Part shown: piece after piece, positions 15,301-27,922 of the stretch | Layout: each line of letters starts with the position of its first letter | Numbering within the stretch: position 1 is the stretch's first letter | Source of the DNA: Atopsyche davidsoni | Taxonomy: Eukaryota > Arthropoda > Insecta > Trichoptera > Hydrobiosidae | Assembly: GCA_022113835.1 (NCBI GenBank) | Contig: JAILWY010000023.1 | Location: forward strand, 5,580,001-5,644,000 | Reading direction: 5' to 3' | DNA length: 64,000 nucleotides | Position numbers and translations under genes: made by a program | The notes under the pieces: model-generated | Told to the model about the DNA's origin: nothing | Database searches by the model: none | The model's input: the letters and a program-made list of their open reading frames with translations, nothing else

Positions 15301-15943
15301 TTGAAAATAAAATTCTACTTAAATCAAACAAAAATAAAAAAAATTATGAATTATGAATTTTATCGTGTTTTATATATTTTTTTCTCTTTTTTATAATGAA
15401 TATGAAATATTTGCAAATCTTATGAAGAACGCACTTGGTACGAATCATTTTGTGGCTTTTGTGTGTTTTTTTGATATGGGATCAAAAATTAATTATAAGA
15501 GTTTTTTGTTACTGCGTATACCTAAATATAGCTAATACATGTTTTATGGTAAAAAAAAAATTAATGTGGCATAAATCCATCGATAAAATAACTGTAATAT
15601 GAATAAACCATGAAAGATTATTGAATCGAATTACCAAATGATTATTTGTATTGTAGTATTGAATGACTCTGCTCAGGACTTCTTCTATGATTTTTTTTTA
15701 TTAAAGCGTTTCAAGATTAGAAAACTTTAGTAATCACAAGCAACGAATCAGCATTACATTTAATCTACAGGAAAAGTAGATTTAAATTGAGGACAAGTCG
15801 TTGTACTTCGTGACCGCAAGAGCTATCGATCTGCCGGGGACTTTAGCTTCTGTAGCTCTGTTTCTTCCTCGGGCAGATGTAAAGTAAAAGCAAAAGTAAA
15901 GAAAGTGGTGCAGTGAAGTAATGTGATGGGCGCACTTACTTAC
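309..15943 (-). other. Netrin intron (15,635 nt) between linker and NTR exons
   Basis: The intron is bounded by the linker-exon donor at 15943 and the NTR-exon acceptor at 309. It is mostly AT-rich sequence with homopolymer runs and no recognisable gene. GC-richer patches interrupt it at about 940-1130, 1440-1530, 2200-2460, 3770-3980, 4550-4770, 5560-5710, 7480-7930, 8740-8880, 11590-11750 and 14100-14400. Short open frames in these patches are open on both strands and match nothing known to me. Functions such as enhancers are possible but not shown. Confidence 0.85.
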
Positions 15944-16009
15944 CACGCGGCGCGGGAGGCGCCTCCACCGCCTCCATGGCCTGCACTGCCTGGATCACCT
16001 TGGGAATCT
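15944..16009 (-). CDS. Net: Netrin linker exon between LE3 and the NTR domain
   Basis: A 66-nt exon encoding IPKVIQAVQAMEAVEAPPAP followed by Arg, with a split codon at each end. Its acceptor is a pyrimidine-rich TTCCCTTTCAG and its donor is GTAAGTAAGT. The first two bases (AG) complete the Lys codon begun by the LE3 exon, and the last base (G) begins the Asp codon of the NTR exon, so phase and sequence both confirm the chain. In netrins this segment is the poorly conserved linker between the last EGF module and the C-terminal basic domain. Here it is rich in Ala, Val, Glu and Pro and could form a short helix followed by a Pro-rich hinge. The donor is tandem: a second GTAAGT lies four bases downstream, and using it would shift frame and bring an early stop. 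The first site is therefore expected to be the productive one. Confidence 0.93.
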
Positions 16010-16783
16010 CTGAAAGGGAACAGAACATCGAATTAATCATTATTCATAAATATGAAAGCAGTTTGAAAAACACTGGGCTGATATGAAGAATTTATTATGA
16101 GTTTCCCGTTGAGTAGGAGAGGTAGATACGAGTACGGAGTAATATTTATTTCATTGCAGGTTTTTAAGGGTGAATGTGTGGTTATCAAGATGTGGCATAC
16201 AATTATAAGTAAAAAAACTATATTGATTATGAATATGAATTTAGAAATAAAAAGTAAACTCATTAATTTTTTTATTTATTTTAAGCTTGTCATTACAGGT
16301 GAACTGAACGAATTTACTCGGTTTAAATTTTAGTAATTGTGAAATTAATACTTAGAAAGTGAAGTAACAAGAAAATATATAAAATAATACTTTTATTTGA
16401 AAGCAAATATTGCGATGTTTGTGTAGCGTTTGAAATAGTATTTAAATAATTTCTGCCCTGACAATAGCGCAATAATTTAAACTGAAAGGACTGCGAGCCC
16501 ACCAACACGTGAAATTGTTAAGTACAAAGTCAGAGTAAAATGCCAAATCAAATATGATTCCACAGGCGACTGGCTGCGCCGGCTGAGCAGACCGCGAATA
16601 ATAAGGGAGTAATGAAGTGTTCCGGCCACTTCCGCTCGCCTGGCGGCCGTTTCCGGGAAGCGGAAAGCGGCCCTGATTGTCACCCAGGGAGGTCGCCCCT
16701 GGAAGTAATTCACTCACCCTCTTTTCTTCCACGTTATATCTCATATTGTTATATTGAAATATTTTTATTATTATTTAACAGAC

Positions 16784-16789
<6 letters not shown>

Positions 16790-16845
<56 letters not shown>
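16790..16845. repeat. (TA)n microsatellite
   Basis: About 28 uninterrupted TA dinucleotides, ending at TATCGATA. It is a simple repeat and likely length-variable. Open frames through it (Tyr-Ile runs) are artefacts. Confidence 0.97.
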
Positions 16846-16849
<4 letters not shown>

Positions 16850-17907
16850 ATTTTAAATATACAAAAACACCAAAGCAAATATTTACCTATTCTTAAATAA
16901 ATTATCTTTTAAATTATTGCATAAAAATTTGGGCAACGCAAACTTACCTGTGTCTGGCCACTTATTCGCGTAAAATTCTAAGATTTATCAATCAAATTAT
17001 TATTGCATGTCATCATATAATATATTTTTTACAAGATTTATAACATACCCCGATACAAAATATATTAAATACAAGAATGTTAAACTCTTTTAAAAGTCAT
17101 TCTGGGTGATTTGAATGAATTTGTTTTTTAATATGCACACATATCCTTGTGATATATCTATAAGAATTGAGGATTGAACAGAAAAATACTGCGAGTGCTT
17201 GATGATACTTAAATAATATTATTCTGATACTAGACTTCATGATAATAGAAAAAATATCTCGTAATTTCTTTTAAAATCTATTTTAACGTCTACGATGACA
17301 ACTTTATACACAAATTCCGTGCCACAAAAGCTATTAAACTTACTAATCTTATTTGGTTAAACAATATTTAAAAATAAAATTTAAAGACTTGCTCGAATAT
17401 AAAGAGGATAACTTAAGTATTTCATAAAGAAAAAATAGTAAAATTTAAAAAAAACCTAATTTTTTTTAACATTCTTCAGCTTCTAATTCGGACCCTATTT
17501 ATAATTTCGGAATTTTGAAGCTCAGAAGTGACGGAACATTAGGATCGATCAGATAAGGCTGTTCATTTTTAGGACTGATGTCAGGCATAAGGAAGGGGGG
17601 AATTATATTAAATGAAAAGACAAAAGACCTGCTTTAGCGTATTAATGATCTGACATAAATCTGCAGCCATTAACGAATGAAAATAATTATTGGTTTATGG
17701 ACTAAAAGATAATATTATTCCAAATAAGGCATTTGATAATATGGTTCTAAAATATTTTAACAAATAAAATTGTAACAGCTGTTGTGATAGTCCACATGTA
17801 GAAATCTCACAAGAAAAAAAAAAGATTTATTTATGCCATTTGGTTAAATATTGTAATATCAGTATAAACAGTTTAAGATCAACACCAAATAGGGTGATAT
17901 TAATTCA

Positions 17908-17946
17908 ACAGTAATCATACTGTAGAATTACCAGTATGATTACTGT
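17908..17946. repeat. Perfect 15-bp inverted repeat with 9-nt loop
   Basis: ACAGTAATCATACTG at 17908-17922 is exactly reverse-complemented at 17932-17946. It lies in the LE3-linker intron and could form a short hairpin. No transposon ends or target duplication are evident, and its role is unknown. Confidence 0.9.
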
Positions 17947-20888
17947 AGAAATATCAATTTACCAGTTAAAGATGTCGAATTACATAACCCACTGAGCCAA
18001 GAAAATTAGACCGAATCAATGCTTTAAAAACCTTGAATTTTTATTATAATATTCTTCATCAATTAAATTTACCAGAATTTGTAAAATAGTTAAAATCAAA
18101 TGGCTACGTATTCTAACAACAAGAAATCAACTTTGACTGGTCGAAGTTGTAAGTCAGAAAATTTAAGAACTCATTTTGCAGTCTTGGTAAAAATGATAAG
18201 ACTGTTAGCCGAGTCTCCTAAATCATATAGCCGAAGAGAAAAACCAACGCAAATAATTTACTTACAAATTTATATAATTTTTTGACAGTTTGTTTTACAG
18301 TTCAAATTATTTTACTTTATGATATTTAAACATTAGAAATATAACCAATTTTTTAAATTAAACATTTTGTTATTACGTGTGTGTTGTTAAGTAATTACAA
18401 CTCAAAAACAAACCAATGTTGTTTGTAGTAAAATATATTTTTCAAAGAATTTAATCTGCCTTTTCTGAACAATATTTTAATAATAACTCAAGTTTGGTCA
18501 AACCTTATTTTTTTTAAATAATTTGAACGGTTTTTTTTATTATAATTATTATTTGATCAAAAATAAGCGTTCAAGCAATTTTTTACATAACATTAAGAAA
18601 GAGTAATATATATTTTGCAATAATTTTTTTTTTTTTAATCATAATTCTTCATGGCATGATTATTGTAATCGAATACGCTTTTACGCAATATTGAAAAGCA
18701 CGACAAGCTTTCTTCTGAAAAATAAAATTAAAACACCATACACTCACAAAGCAGGGCTGAATCTGATCCCGTAGCCTTAAGGCTGCTGCACACATGACCC
18801 CCCCATGGTCCCCAAACAAAACAGCCAGTCTGTTAATTGTGAGCTTCAAGTACCATTTCACTTTTGTTTCCAATTATCTTTATTGCAAGATCTTCTTTTG
18901 TGAGTGTTCCGCCATTTATTTTCGCAAACGGCTCCCTTTAAAGACCTACGTTTAAATTCCGGAAGATTTATCCAGTGGCTGCTCTAACGACTTGGAAAAA
19001 CTCCAGATTATTTATTTAAAAATATTTCATCCTAAATAAACCCTCCGAGATTTAAAAAAAATATTTTTTTGCGGTTGAATATTAAGAACACGGGTAAATA
19101 TTGAAGAGTTGCCTTGCTTTGTAAATATATTGTTATTTATTAAATCTGAAATTTAAATTTATTTAGATTGAAGTAAAAATAACCTAAAAATGTGGAGAGT
19201 CTTTCATAATTGAAATTTCAAAACCAATATTGTAAGTGAGTCCATCCTTTTATATAATATTTTGTTTAACGAATACCTCCAACTACACAAAAACTACCCT
19301 ACCTTAGTCCTTGGTTGCCATATAATATTTAACAATTTTTCAAATGTATTTTGGAATTATGGAGTATTAATTATTATTAGGAGTATCAATTATATATTTT
19401 CTAAACACTTCACTTAATCGGTTAAAATCGCAACTGTCTCTAATCAATTTCTCTATCTTACAATATCATGTAGTAGTTAATACATATGAAAGCAGATAAT
19501 AAATTTTAAATTAATATTATCTGTGTTAAAATAATTTCTATTCAAGAAACACAAAAGGTTTTTTCTGCCTTGATGTAGTGAAATAAATAATAATGAAGTA
19601 ATCTTCAGCAAATGTCTGTTGCTAGGGGTAAAGTATCGTGCTGGGAAAATGTTATAAATCTTGTAAAACTGTGCGAATTTACCTCTCGGAAACAAATATA
19701 CTATTTGACCTTTACATTGCTTTAGAAAAATGAGTTTAACCTCTCTAGACACAAGAATTTATATCGAAAGCAGAAAATAAGGCTGCCTTCCCGAACTGAT
19801 ATAGCCCCTGAAAACATTAAACTGAAAATAAAAGTGATTTTTTTCCTGAATCATAAATCATTATAAAAGCAGTATTAGTTTTATCAATATATTAGTTTAG
19901 ATTTATACACGATGACAAAAATATAATATCACAAATGAAACGGAGCATTTTTCTTCTTCTGTTGTTTCATTTATTAATGTTTATTGAATTATTGGGTGAA
20001 TATAGTTTTAGGCAAATGCATTCCACAGTGATGCCTGCAAACTTGTATTTTTTAAAGAAGTCGATGATGCCTTATTTTAAATAAAATAAATATATAAAGT
20101 TAATTTGTAGAAATAACGATAGTGGGTATAACTTTCTGGTATAGTTAAGCATGGAATAAAGTCACATGGACTGCTCGCGGTTCATTCTATTCCTCAAAGA
20201 CTCTGGCAATATTGCTGGACCTAGGCGTGAATAGCGTTATCCAAAAAGAAGTAACTTAATTTGTGGTTAACAGAGTCGAGGTAATAAATCAACCTCTCTT
20301 TTCTTATCGGCGTGTCAGTTGCTGCCGCAAGAAAAGTCTTCCCAAGAAAGATGCACCGTTAAAGAGGTAAAGATGGAATGCCCTTTGGTAACAAAGGCAA
20401 TTAGGAATGAGAGATCAATCATGTCCGCGCAAGAGGCCCGCCCGAGTGTTATTATTGCTCCGCCGGCCGGGCCCGGCTTCCGTGCTCGAGAACGCTGCCT
20501 AGATAATATATTTTTATATTAAAGCTATCATCGGAGCAGTAAGCAACATGTGGCCTGTGAGGCATTGGATATTTACGTTGGAAGTAATAAATATTGTGAA
20601 GTAATAAATGAAATAGTTCATCTTGTTTGCTCTTGATTGAAAGAAAATAAGCCCATGTGTATTTGAATTGATTGATAGTATTGAATTCTTGGGTACTATG
20701 CAGTTTTTTCGTTTTTTTTTTACTGGTCAGTGATGCCAGCTTAGTGAGGTCATCTTTAGTGTATTATGCACCTGCGTGGATATGAAGTACCGAAGTCGAT
20801 GTGTGAGTAGCAAAAGGAGGAGACCATGTCGCGGGTTGTCGTCCAGGAGTCACCCCCAGGGAAGTGCGAGGGTGGGGAGGCTACTTAC

Positions 20889-21038
20889 TGACGCAGGGTG
20901 CGATGTGCGAGCGGCTCTGCTGGTAGCCGCGGGCGCAGCGGTTGCAGGTCAGGCCCGTCACTCCATCCTTGCAGGGGCACTGGCCGCTGGTCTGGTTGCA
21001 AGTCTTGCCCGAGGCGCCCACGGGGTGGCAGTCGCACG
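20889..21038 (-). CDS. Net: Netrin internal exon: third laminin-EGF (LE3) repeat
   Basis: This exon encodes 49 full codons plus split codons at both ends. It reads from [13 protein letters not shown] through [11 protein letters not shown] to [20 protein letters not shown]. It carries the eight cysteines of one laminin-EGF module, and the text is that of the last LE repeat of netrins, which are secreted axon-guidance ligands of DCC/Frazzled and UNC-5. The 5' edge is a TTCCAG acceptor and the 3' edge a GTAAGTAG donor, both on the minus strand. It enters with two bases (CG, so the upstream exon must end in one base, giving Ala if that base is G) and leaves with one base (A). That base completes AAG (Lys) with the next exon, giving the netrin-typical CVKIP. 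Codons are strongly GC-ending, in contrast to the AT-rich surroundings. The LamNT, LE1 and LE2 exons were not found upstream. Family assignment is firm; paralogue (NetA/NetB type) is not decidable. Confidence 0.96.
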
Positions 21039-24000
21039 CTGGAACAAACCAAATATTTACATTCATTTCATGTTTCAATGCTATGAATCTTAGTAACGAT
21101 TAATAATTTGTGCTAAAACAACACTCTAAAGCCCGCTACACACGCAACCACACAACTCAGCCAATAGCATAATATATTTTTTTATGATTTAGTCTAAGTA
21201 AATAATGCAAAAAAAGATGCTATCGGCATGAGAAGAAAAATTGCTTTATTGTATTACTTAACATTTCAATATAAATTATAAGAGTGTTGTATGTCTCATA
21301 CTAGATAAATTTGTATGTTTACAGCCATAATTTTTTTTTTTTAATAAACAGTAAACTTCAACTTATTTACTGAACATGTATTTTTGAGAGGCATTGCCAG
21401 ACATTAAGATTGTAGTAGTTGGTGATCTATCAAAAAGAAGGAAGAAAGAAAGAATAAACTATTAGATTAAATAGTGAGATTTGCAGACATTCAAGAAAAC
21501 TCGTGATATCTTATACAGATATTGTATAAGTAACTATTTGATTGAGAACGAATAAATAAAAATTTTCATCTTTTTTATCACAGTTTAAAGTATATTTTCC
21601 ACTGTGTTAAAAATATTACACATAATAAAAAAACACGTATTCAATATTGCACGGAGATTATTATGAACGTCCACCGTTGGAAGACAGCTCATGTTTGTAC
21701 GCTTTTATTTCGCGTAAAACATGTACTGCGTTATAGCCTAAACATGAAGCCATAATTTGTTAGGAATTATTTTGGAAGGAAACATTTATAGGTCTGGAAC
21801 AGTCGTATTATTAGAAAGTCCTCCTTCGGTTGCCAGTGCTATTTCATTTTTGCTTGTCACTTCGCTGGGAGATTTGCTTTTAACTGACACGAGGACGAGT
21901 GGCTCTCCTCACATATCATGCTTGCAATAAAGCTGCCATGTATTAAGTATCGGGACGCCTGCAAATTCTAAAGACTATATATTATTTTAATGCATTTTTA
22001 AACTGTGAAACACATGTGCAGGAGCTGTTTTATTTGCCCAATAAAAAAATTATGCAAAATAGTTTATAATGCTAACAATATAATTAAAAAATAAATTTCC
22101 ACAAATGAAAAAAATTAAAACGACACGATTCGAGCAGTGCCGCCATTTTTTTTTAAATTTATGTAATCCAATTATTTTTCCGATAAAATTAATGCACGCG
22201 GGACAAATAAAGTTTGAATGCAAATAAATAAAGCTTTCATCATGGCAATACAGTAAAGGTCAGACCTATCCATAAAAAATAAATCTATTAAGTATTAACA
22301 GACATTATGAGGCGATCCGATTTAAATTTGTGAAGTTAATGGATGCCAAATAATATTTTCAGCCCGAGGGGATATGGCGGTATTTAAATTGCATTTGGAT
22401 GAGCCATATTCAGCTGCCGTTAAAATGTAAATTAAATTAGTTTTTATTTTGGTAAGTCACATTTGGACTTAGAAATTAGAGAAAAGATCAATGAGTAAAC
22501 AATAAAACTACACAAACAAATATAATTCTGTAGTTTATATTGATAAATATTATATTTATAATTTATTAAAAAACTTATGCAAATGTGGTCAAAAGTCAGT
22601 AAATATATTTTTTTATTAACTCCTAATTGTCTTATGTGGAGTTTAAATTGACTAAGACGTTTATAATATTATGATAATATAATTTAATCGTGACATTCTC
22701 GAAAAGGGTGCAGATTCTTTAAAAGGTATAATAAATCAGCGTTCACATTTCCTATGAACTGGGTTTCACATTCAGAATGTTAGTCATGTATAATAATTAA
22801 TATTATTTGTTCAATTCCTACGGTGAAAACTTTTGATTGAAATGTCTTTTGTTTGTGGTTGATCAGATGGCTGATCAGGTGAAATGATAAAAAATGATAA
22901 ATCCACCAGACGAAAAGCCTAACAGATTTTTCGTACTGTGAGATTCAAGCTATATAATTTTGTAATAGAGATACAATTCCATCATCTTTTTAGTAACATA
23001 TACAGTTGCGTATAAACTTTCGCGGAGGTATTGTTGTGAAATCAAATTTGATATGATTTATGGACATTAAAATTTTAGTAGAATTGATATGTATTTTCAA
23101 AATATGTTTACATTTCGGAATAAGCTCCCGTGTCTATTTTTATTTCATGTCTACATTGCAGCGTGGGCTGAAATCTGACAGAAATATGGCCCAAAACTAA
23201 TAAATGCTTCTCGAGATGTTTTCTCCGAAGCACTTATATTCAAATTTGCCTAAAATAATTTTACACAAGTTTACCATAATACATACACTATTGGCTGAAC
23301 TTGAGTAGCATTTTATTTATAAACTGTTAAATGGATGTTTATAATATACGATGATATGTAAATAAAATACCTATATATATAAGCAAAAATATGGATAGAA
23401 AATACATTGAAAATTAATTTATTTGAAATGTAAAGTTATATAGAGACTCTACAGTGTGCATGGCTATAAAATTATGAAATTTCAAATAATAATAGATAGT
23501 CTTATAAATATCTTAGTCTTGAAAAGAATTTTGCAAATAATTTCATCCTTTTTGTTCGTGTATTATGAAACGCGGGGGTTGGGAATAGATTTTTGTTTTA
23601 ATTTAATTCATAAATATGTGTTGAAATTGCGAGTTTCAAATGCGTTGTTTTTGATTTAATATAAATTCGTTAAGCATTTCCATTTATACTTGCATGAGCA
23701 GGGGGCTTAATCTAACTTAAATCAAATTTGACATTATAAAAAAAATATTAGTTTGTATACTTAATAAATATTAGCTCATGATTTTTTATATTTTATTAGT
23801 CATCGGCATGATTTTGTAGGTTTTTTATATTGAATGAGATGCTTGTAAGGCAATACCGTTTATTTTATTTAAATCATATGCAAACGTTCAATCTACTTTA
23901 TTTTTAAATGCTCATAATAACAAACCTCTTAATCAAATATTCCGGCATCAAACCATATCGGAATGTGATTCACAACAGGTAATAACAATAATGGTAATGA

Positions 24001-24164
24001 TTTCAACGTCTTCAACGCAAAACGTGTAATTCCTAAGTGCACACATCACATTAAAATTTATGTGGTAGATGAATTATTCATTTTAATTTGGCATTCATAA
24101 TGTATAAAGAAAATAATCGGTGGTTATTATTTTACAGGCGTAAGTCAGAGACCCACCTTTGTTG

Positions 24165-24191
24165 AAAATACGAATGGTAAAATACGAATGG
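24165..24191. repeat. 13-bp direct duplication
   Basis: AAAATACGAATGG occurs twice, at 24165-24177 and 24179-24191, separated by one base. It is a small tandem duplication with no other context. Confidence 0.9.
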
Positions 24192-24799
24192 CGCGTTTTT
24201 AACAATTGATACACAAGTCACGCTTTTAATTAAGGCCAGTGTTTTGAGGCAATGGGCTTAATTAATTCGTTGAATAATGTTCTCATTAATGGAGTGAAAA
24301 TGTTTCAATTTCAGTTTAAAAGAGAGATAAGACAAGACGTGCGAAGACTTAATCAAAATGAGAAAATACAGAAATATCTATACGTTACGATCAAACCGAA
24401 CAACGATCTGTCATATATCATTGTTGTACCATTTAAAAGCATTTTATATTTTTGCTGTGATATATTTCAAATTTCAAACGTAATTCTGTTATCTCATATT
24501 TTGTACAGTATATTTTATCTCAAAATCACAACAAACAAAACTTTAGTAAAATATTCATTTTACAATTCATATTTGATTATCAAGTCATCTTTTCCTGAAA
24601 AAACTTAATATTTCTTGTCAATAGTAAAAAATAGTATTATACAACATAGTTAATAAAAACAATATTAATTACATCAATGAGACTATATACTAAATAAATA
24701 ATATTTTTTTTATATTGATTGTTGGTTTCAGTCTTAAACTGCTATTGACGTGTCCGTAAAAGCCATGATTGTAATATTCACAAGAAAATAATATTTTGA

Positions 24800-25080
24800 T
24801 TGATTCGTGAAGTAATTTGCTTGAATTTGGTCTGGAGAGACTACGGATCAATAGACACTCTGGTCGTGGAGTATTTAATCTCTCCACGGTCCATCTTGAC
24901 CGCTGCTCCCTACAATATGAGGGGATTGATACCCCTGAAGCCGCTGCCCCGCGGTGGCCCTCGAGAGCCTCTCCCGTCTTATTGTGTCTCCTAATATTGA
25001 CATTGCTCTCACCAGGCGATAACCCAATCCGACCGTCACCCACACCACGTAAGACAGGTGGACCTAACCCAACCGACAAA
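24800..25080. other. GC-rich segment open in several frames, transposon-like debris
   Basis: A GC-rich block of about 280 bp with sharp edges in AT-rich intron. It is open on the minus strand (129 codons, 25079-24690) and in two plus-strand frames (24800-24994 and 24817-25128). Such multi-frame openness comes from base composition and is typical of old mobile-element fragments or GC-rich regulatory DNA. I do not recognise a family, and no terminal repeats or target duplications were found. Confidence 0.35.
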
Positions 25081-25469
25081 TTAAGGTATTTGTATGTTGG
25101 CTCGATAAATAATTCGCTTCAAAATTAACAAAAAACGTAAAAATACAAAATATGATATTTTTGACTAATATTCTATAGTTTTAATTTGAAGTACGCCTAA
25201 AGATTAAGTCAATAGGAAGCACTTAAAAAAACAAATAAGTTATAATTTTTTTTCAAACAAATTGTATATTATCTTCGCACTCATACATACAAAGACTAAA
25301 AACATTGTATTTAATATATACATATAAATATTCATGATATCATAACAATGGTAGTTTTGCTTTATATTTTATCGCAGCTTTTAAAGTGATCAAATAAATC
25401 TCACAATTCAATAGCTATATAGATTTATGTCGTTGTGGATGATTCGTAGTTTTTTTTTTGCATAGAGTT

Positions 25470-25640
25470 ATAGTTGAATATGCAGAGATATTTGATAGTG
25501 TATAACACCTGCGAATGGGTTTGAATAATGTCCAATTTGTATAGGCTCGCCCACTAGGATGGACCTGACGAGGATTGAGGCGTGGGCAACCATGGGCGGA
25601 AAGGCTCGAGGAGGAAGTGCATTCAAGAATATATAAGAAG
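25470..25640. other. GC-richer fragment, possible degraded SINE-like repeat
   Basis: The block contains ATAGGCTCGCCCA at 25541-25553 and a minus-strand reading that looks protein-like (AFPPMVAHASILVRSILVGE) but has no start and no family match. The ATAGGCTCGCCC wording resembles, from memory, a common moth/butterfly SINE body. This is a weak recollection and not a demonstrated match. Confidence 0.2.
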
Positions 25641-27733
25641 CAAAGCCATAATAAAAAAAATATATTCAATTAGCTTGTATTGCTTGCAAATAATTAGAAA
25701 TATATTTTAATGTAATTGTAACAGTAATATTTAAATTGTTTTGTTTTGTGTTTTTTATGGTTTTGCCTAAGTAATTAACACAAAAGAAGATTGGCTAATC
25801 ACCGATCGTTTCTCAGTAGTGTCACAGCGTGTGTAGGCAGCTTTATGGTCGCAGAACCAGGGGCGGAGCTTATGTGACATCGCGTGGTCTCACCTGTACT
25901 GCTCAATTAGCGATGAAGCCCCGCTCTTACGCGGCGAGAGTGCGTTGGAGGCAACAGTAGATAACACCTGGTTTATTATTTATTGTTAAAAGCATCACAT
26001 TTGCTCAACAAGCACCGTACTATATATTATTGTCAAGCTTAAATAACTTAGCTTGGGCTATTCCCACTAATGCTATTTTAATAATATATATATAAATTAA
26101 CATTTTTTTGACATTGTACACACATTTACGGGTTCATTAATACGAGTAAAAGAGAAGTGAGGATCACATATTTTGGATTCAATTACTGTAATACAATTTT
26201 AAAAATATATTTTTTTTGCTGAAATATTACAGCTAGTTTACTTCATTCGCTTTTGTTTACATAATTTAAAAAAAAATGCATTTGAATATCAGAGTATTTT
26301 ATAGGCAACTTTTAATTTGAAAAAAAAAAAAGTTTTTGCTTTATTTTCCGATTTAAAAATATTATTTCACCCTCAAGTTGCCGAATGTATTCATTGTAAA
26401 ATAAAAATATCATACAATTAATGGTAAACAATATAATAATTCTCAAATATTAAAATATTTTGCCTTACACCAATGTTTTACTTAATTAAATTTATAGAAG
26501 TGTGAAATGATTACAATTTCAAAGCAAACGTTACAACAGCACGCAACGAGTGGGATAAAATTAATATGTTAACCTTAACATGTGAGCATGTAAAAAATAT
26601 ATACAAGTCAATGATAATTACGAGATACGTCAAGTAGCAAGATTGATCTACAAAACAATCTCATATAATCATATTCTTGTTACTTTAGTTAGGTTAGTTC
26701 AAGATTAATCGCATCTGCATAATGCGTTCACAAGGCAAAACTGCTTAATTTTAATATAATTAACTTTGCATTGAAAATATTATTCTAGTGTCTGATTTGG
26801 TCTTGATAAGCGTTAAATATTTGTATTATTAAAATTTGACTTTTATTTTGGATACTGCAGATCATGCTTAAGATACAAAATGGCAAAACATACAAAAAGG
26901 ATATTTGAATTAATTATATAGCGATTTAAATGTGATTCATGAGTAATATTACATTGCATGCAAATGAAGTCTGCGTGCTCGCAGGCAGTTTAATTCAGAA
27001 TGTCCACACTTGCGGCATTTGTATTTATTTATAGATGAACTTGTTCCCAAGGAATGCTTGGAAGTACAGAACTAAATATAAATTTTACGTTAAGTATCCA
27101 CCTATTTATTTAGAAATTTTACCCGTAGTCGATGACAGACGAAAACTAGTATTGAACCGTGTTATTAGGCCGATTTTTATTTTACAACTAATTAAAATAG
27201 AAATCACCGTCAACGCGTAATATTCTATCTATAATACTGTTTGATATACAAAGTCATACTTACAATGTAAAAATATCTGGTATAGCTTAAACACCCAGGA
27301 AATACACAAGTTAAATAAGGATAGTTAAATTTGAACTGAAAAATCATATTATAGTATTTTTTTTATCAGGTAAGTTTTAAGCTAAAATTTTGTGACATTT
27401 AATGTTATTGTGTATAATATCATCAAATATATATTTAAAATAAAAAATGGAGTTAGTGGCGCAAGGAAAATTATTTTAATAATATTGTGGTGTTGAAAAT
27501 TACTATAATTAACAAATAAATACATTATGTGTCCAAAAAATACCATTTTAATGTCGAGCATAACTAATTGTGTTTTTGTATTTTCCGTAAAAAATAACAT
27601 TAGCAAATTATTACGAGGTAATAATTTATGATTGAGCATGTAATAACGAAAACATATTTAAATTTATCATAGATGATTAAGTTTACATTGTACAGTATAC
27701 TTAACATGAAAATACAAAGAAATTTTTTAAAAC

Positions 27734-27922
<189 letters not shown>

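Larger units (their letters stand above)
16010..20888 (-). other. Netrin intron (4,879 nt) between LE3 and linker exons
   Basis: The intron lies between the LE3 donor at 20888 and the linker acceptor at 16010. It contains a (TA)n tract, a perfect 15-bp hairpin, a GC-rich patch at about 16560-16710 and a very GC-rich patch at about 20410-20500. No coding sequence other than the flanking exons is recognisable. The remainder is plain AT-rich DNA. Confidence 0.85.

Noticed and set aside
20776..21093. Plus-strand ORF of 105 codons (Arg/Ala-rich)
   Set aside because: It is the antisense shadow of the GC-rich netrin LE3 exon.
24252..24608. Plus-strand ORF of 118 codons
   Set aside because: Asn/Ile/Lys/Phe-rich composition as expected for chance in AT-rich DNA. 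No domain and no splice or promoter context.
25850..25960. CAGGGGCGG string resembling a hAT terminus
   Set aside because: No matching right end or 8-bp target duplication was found nearby.
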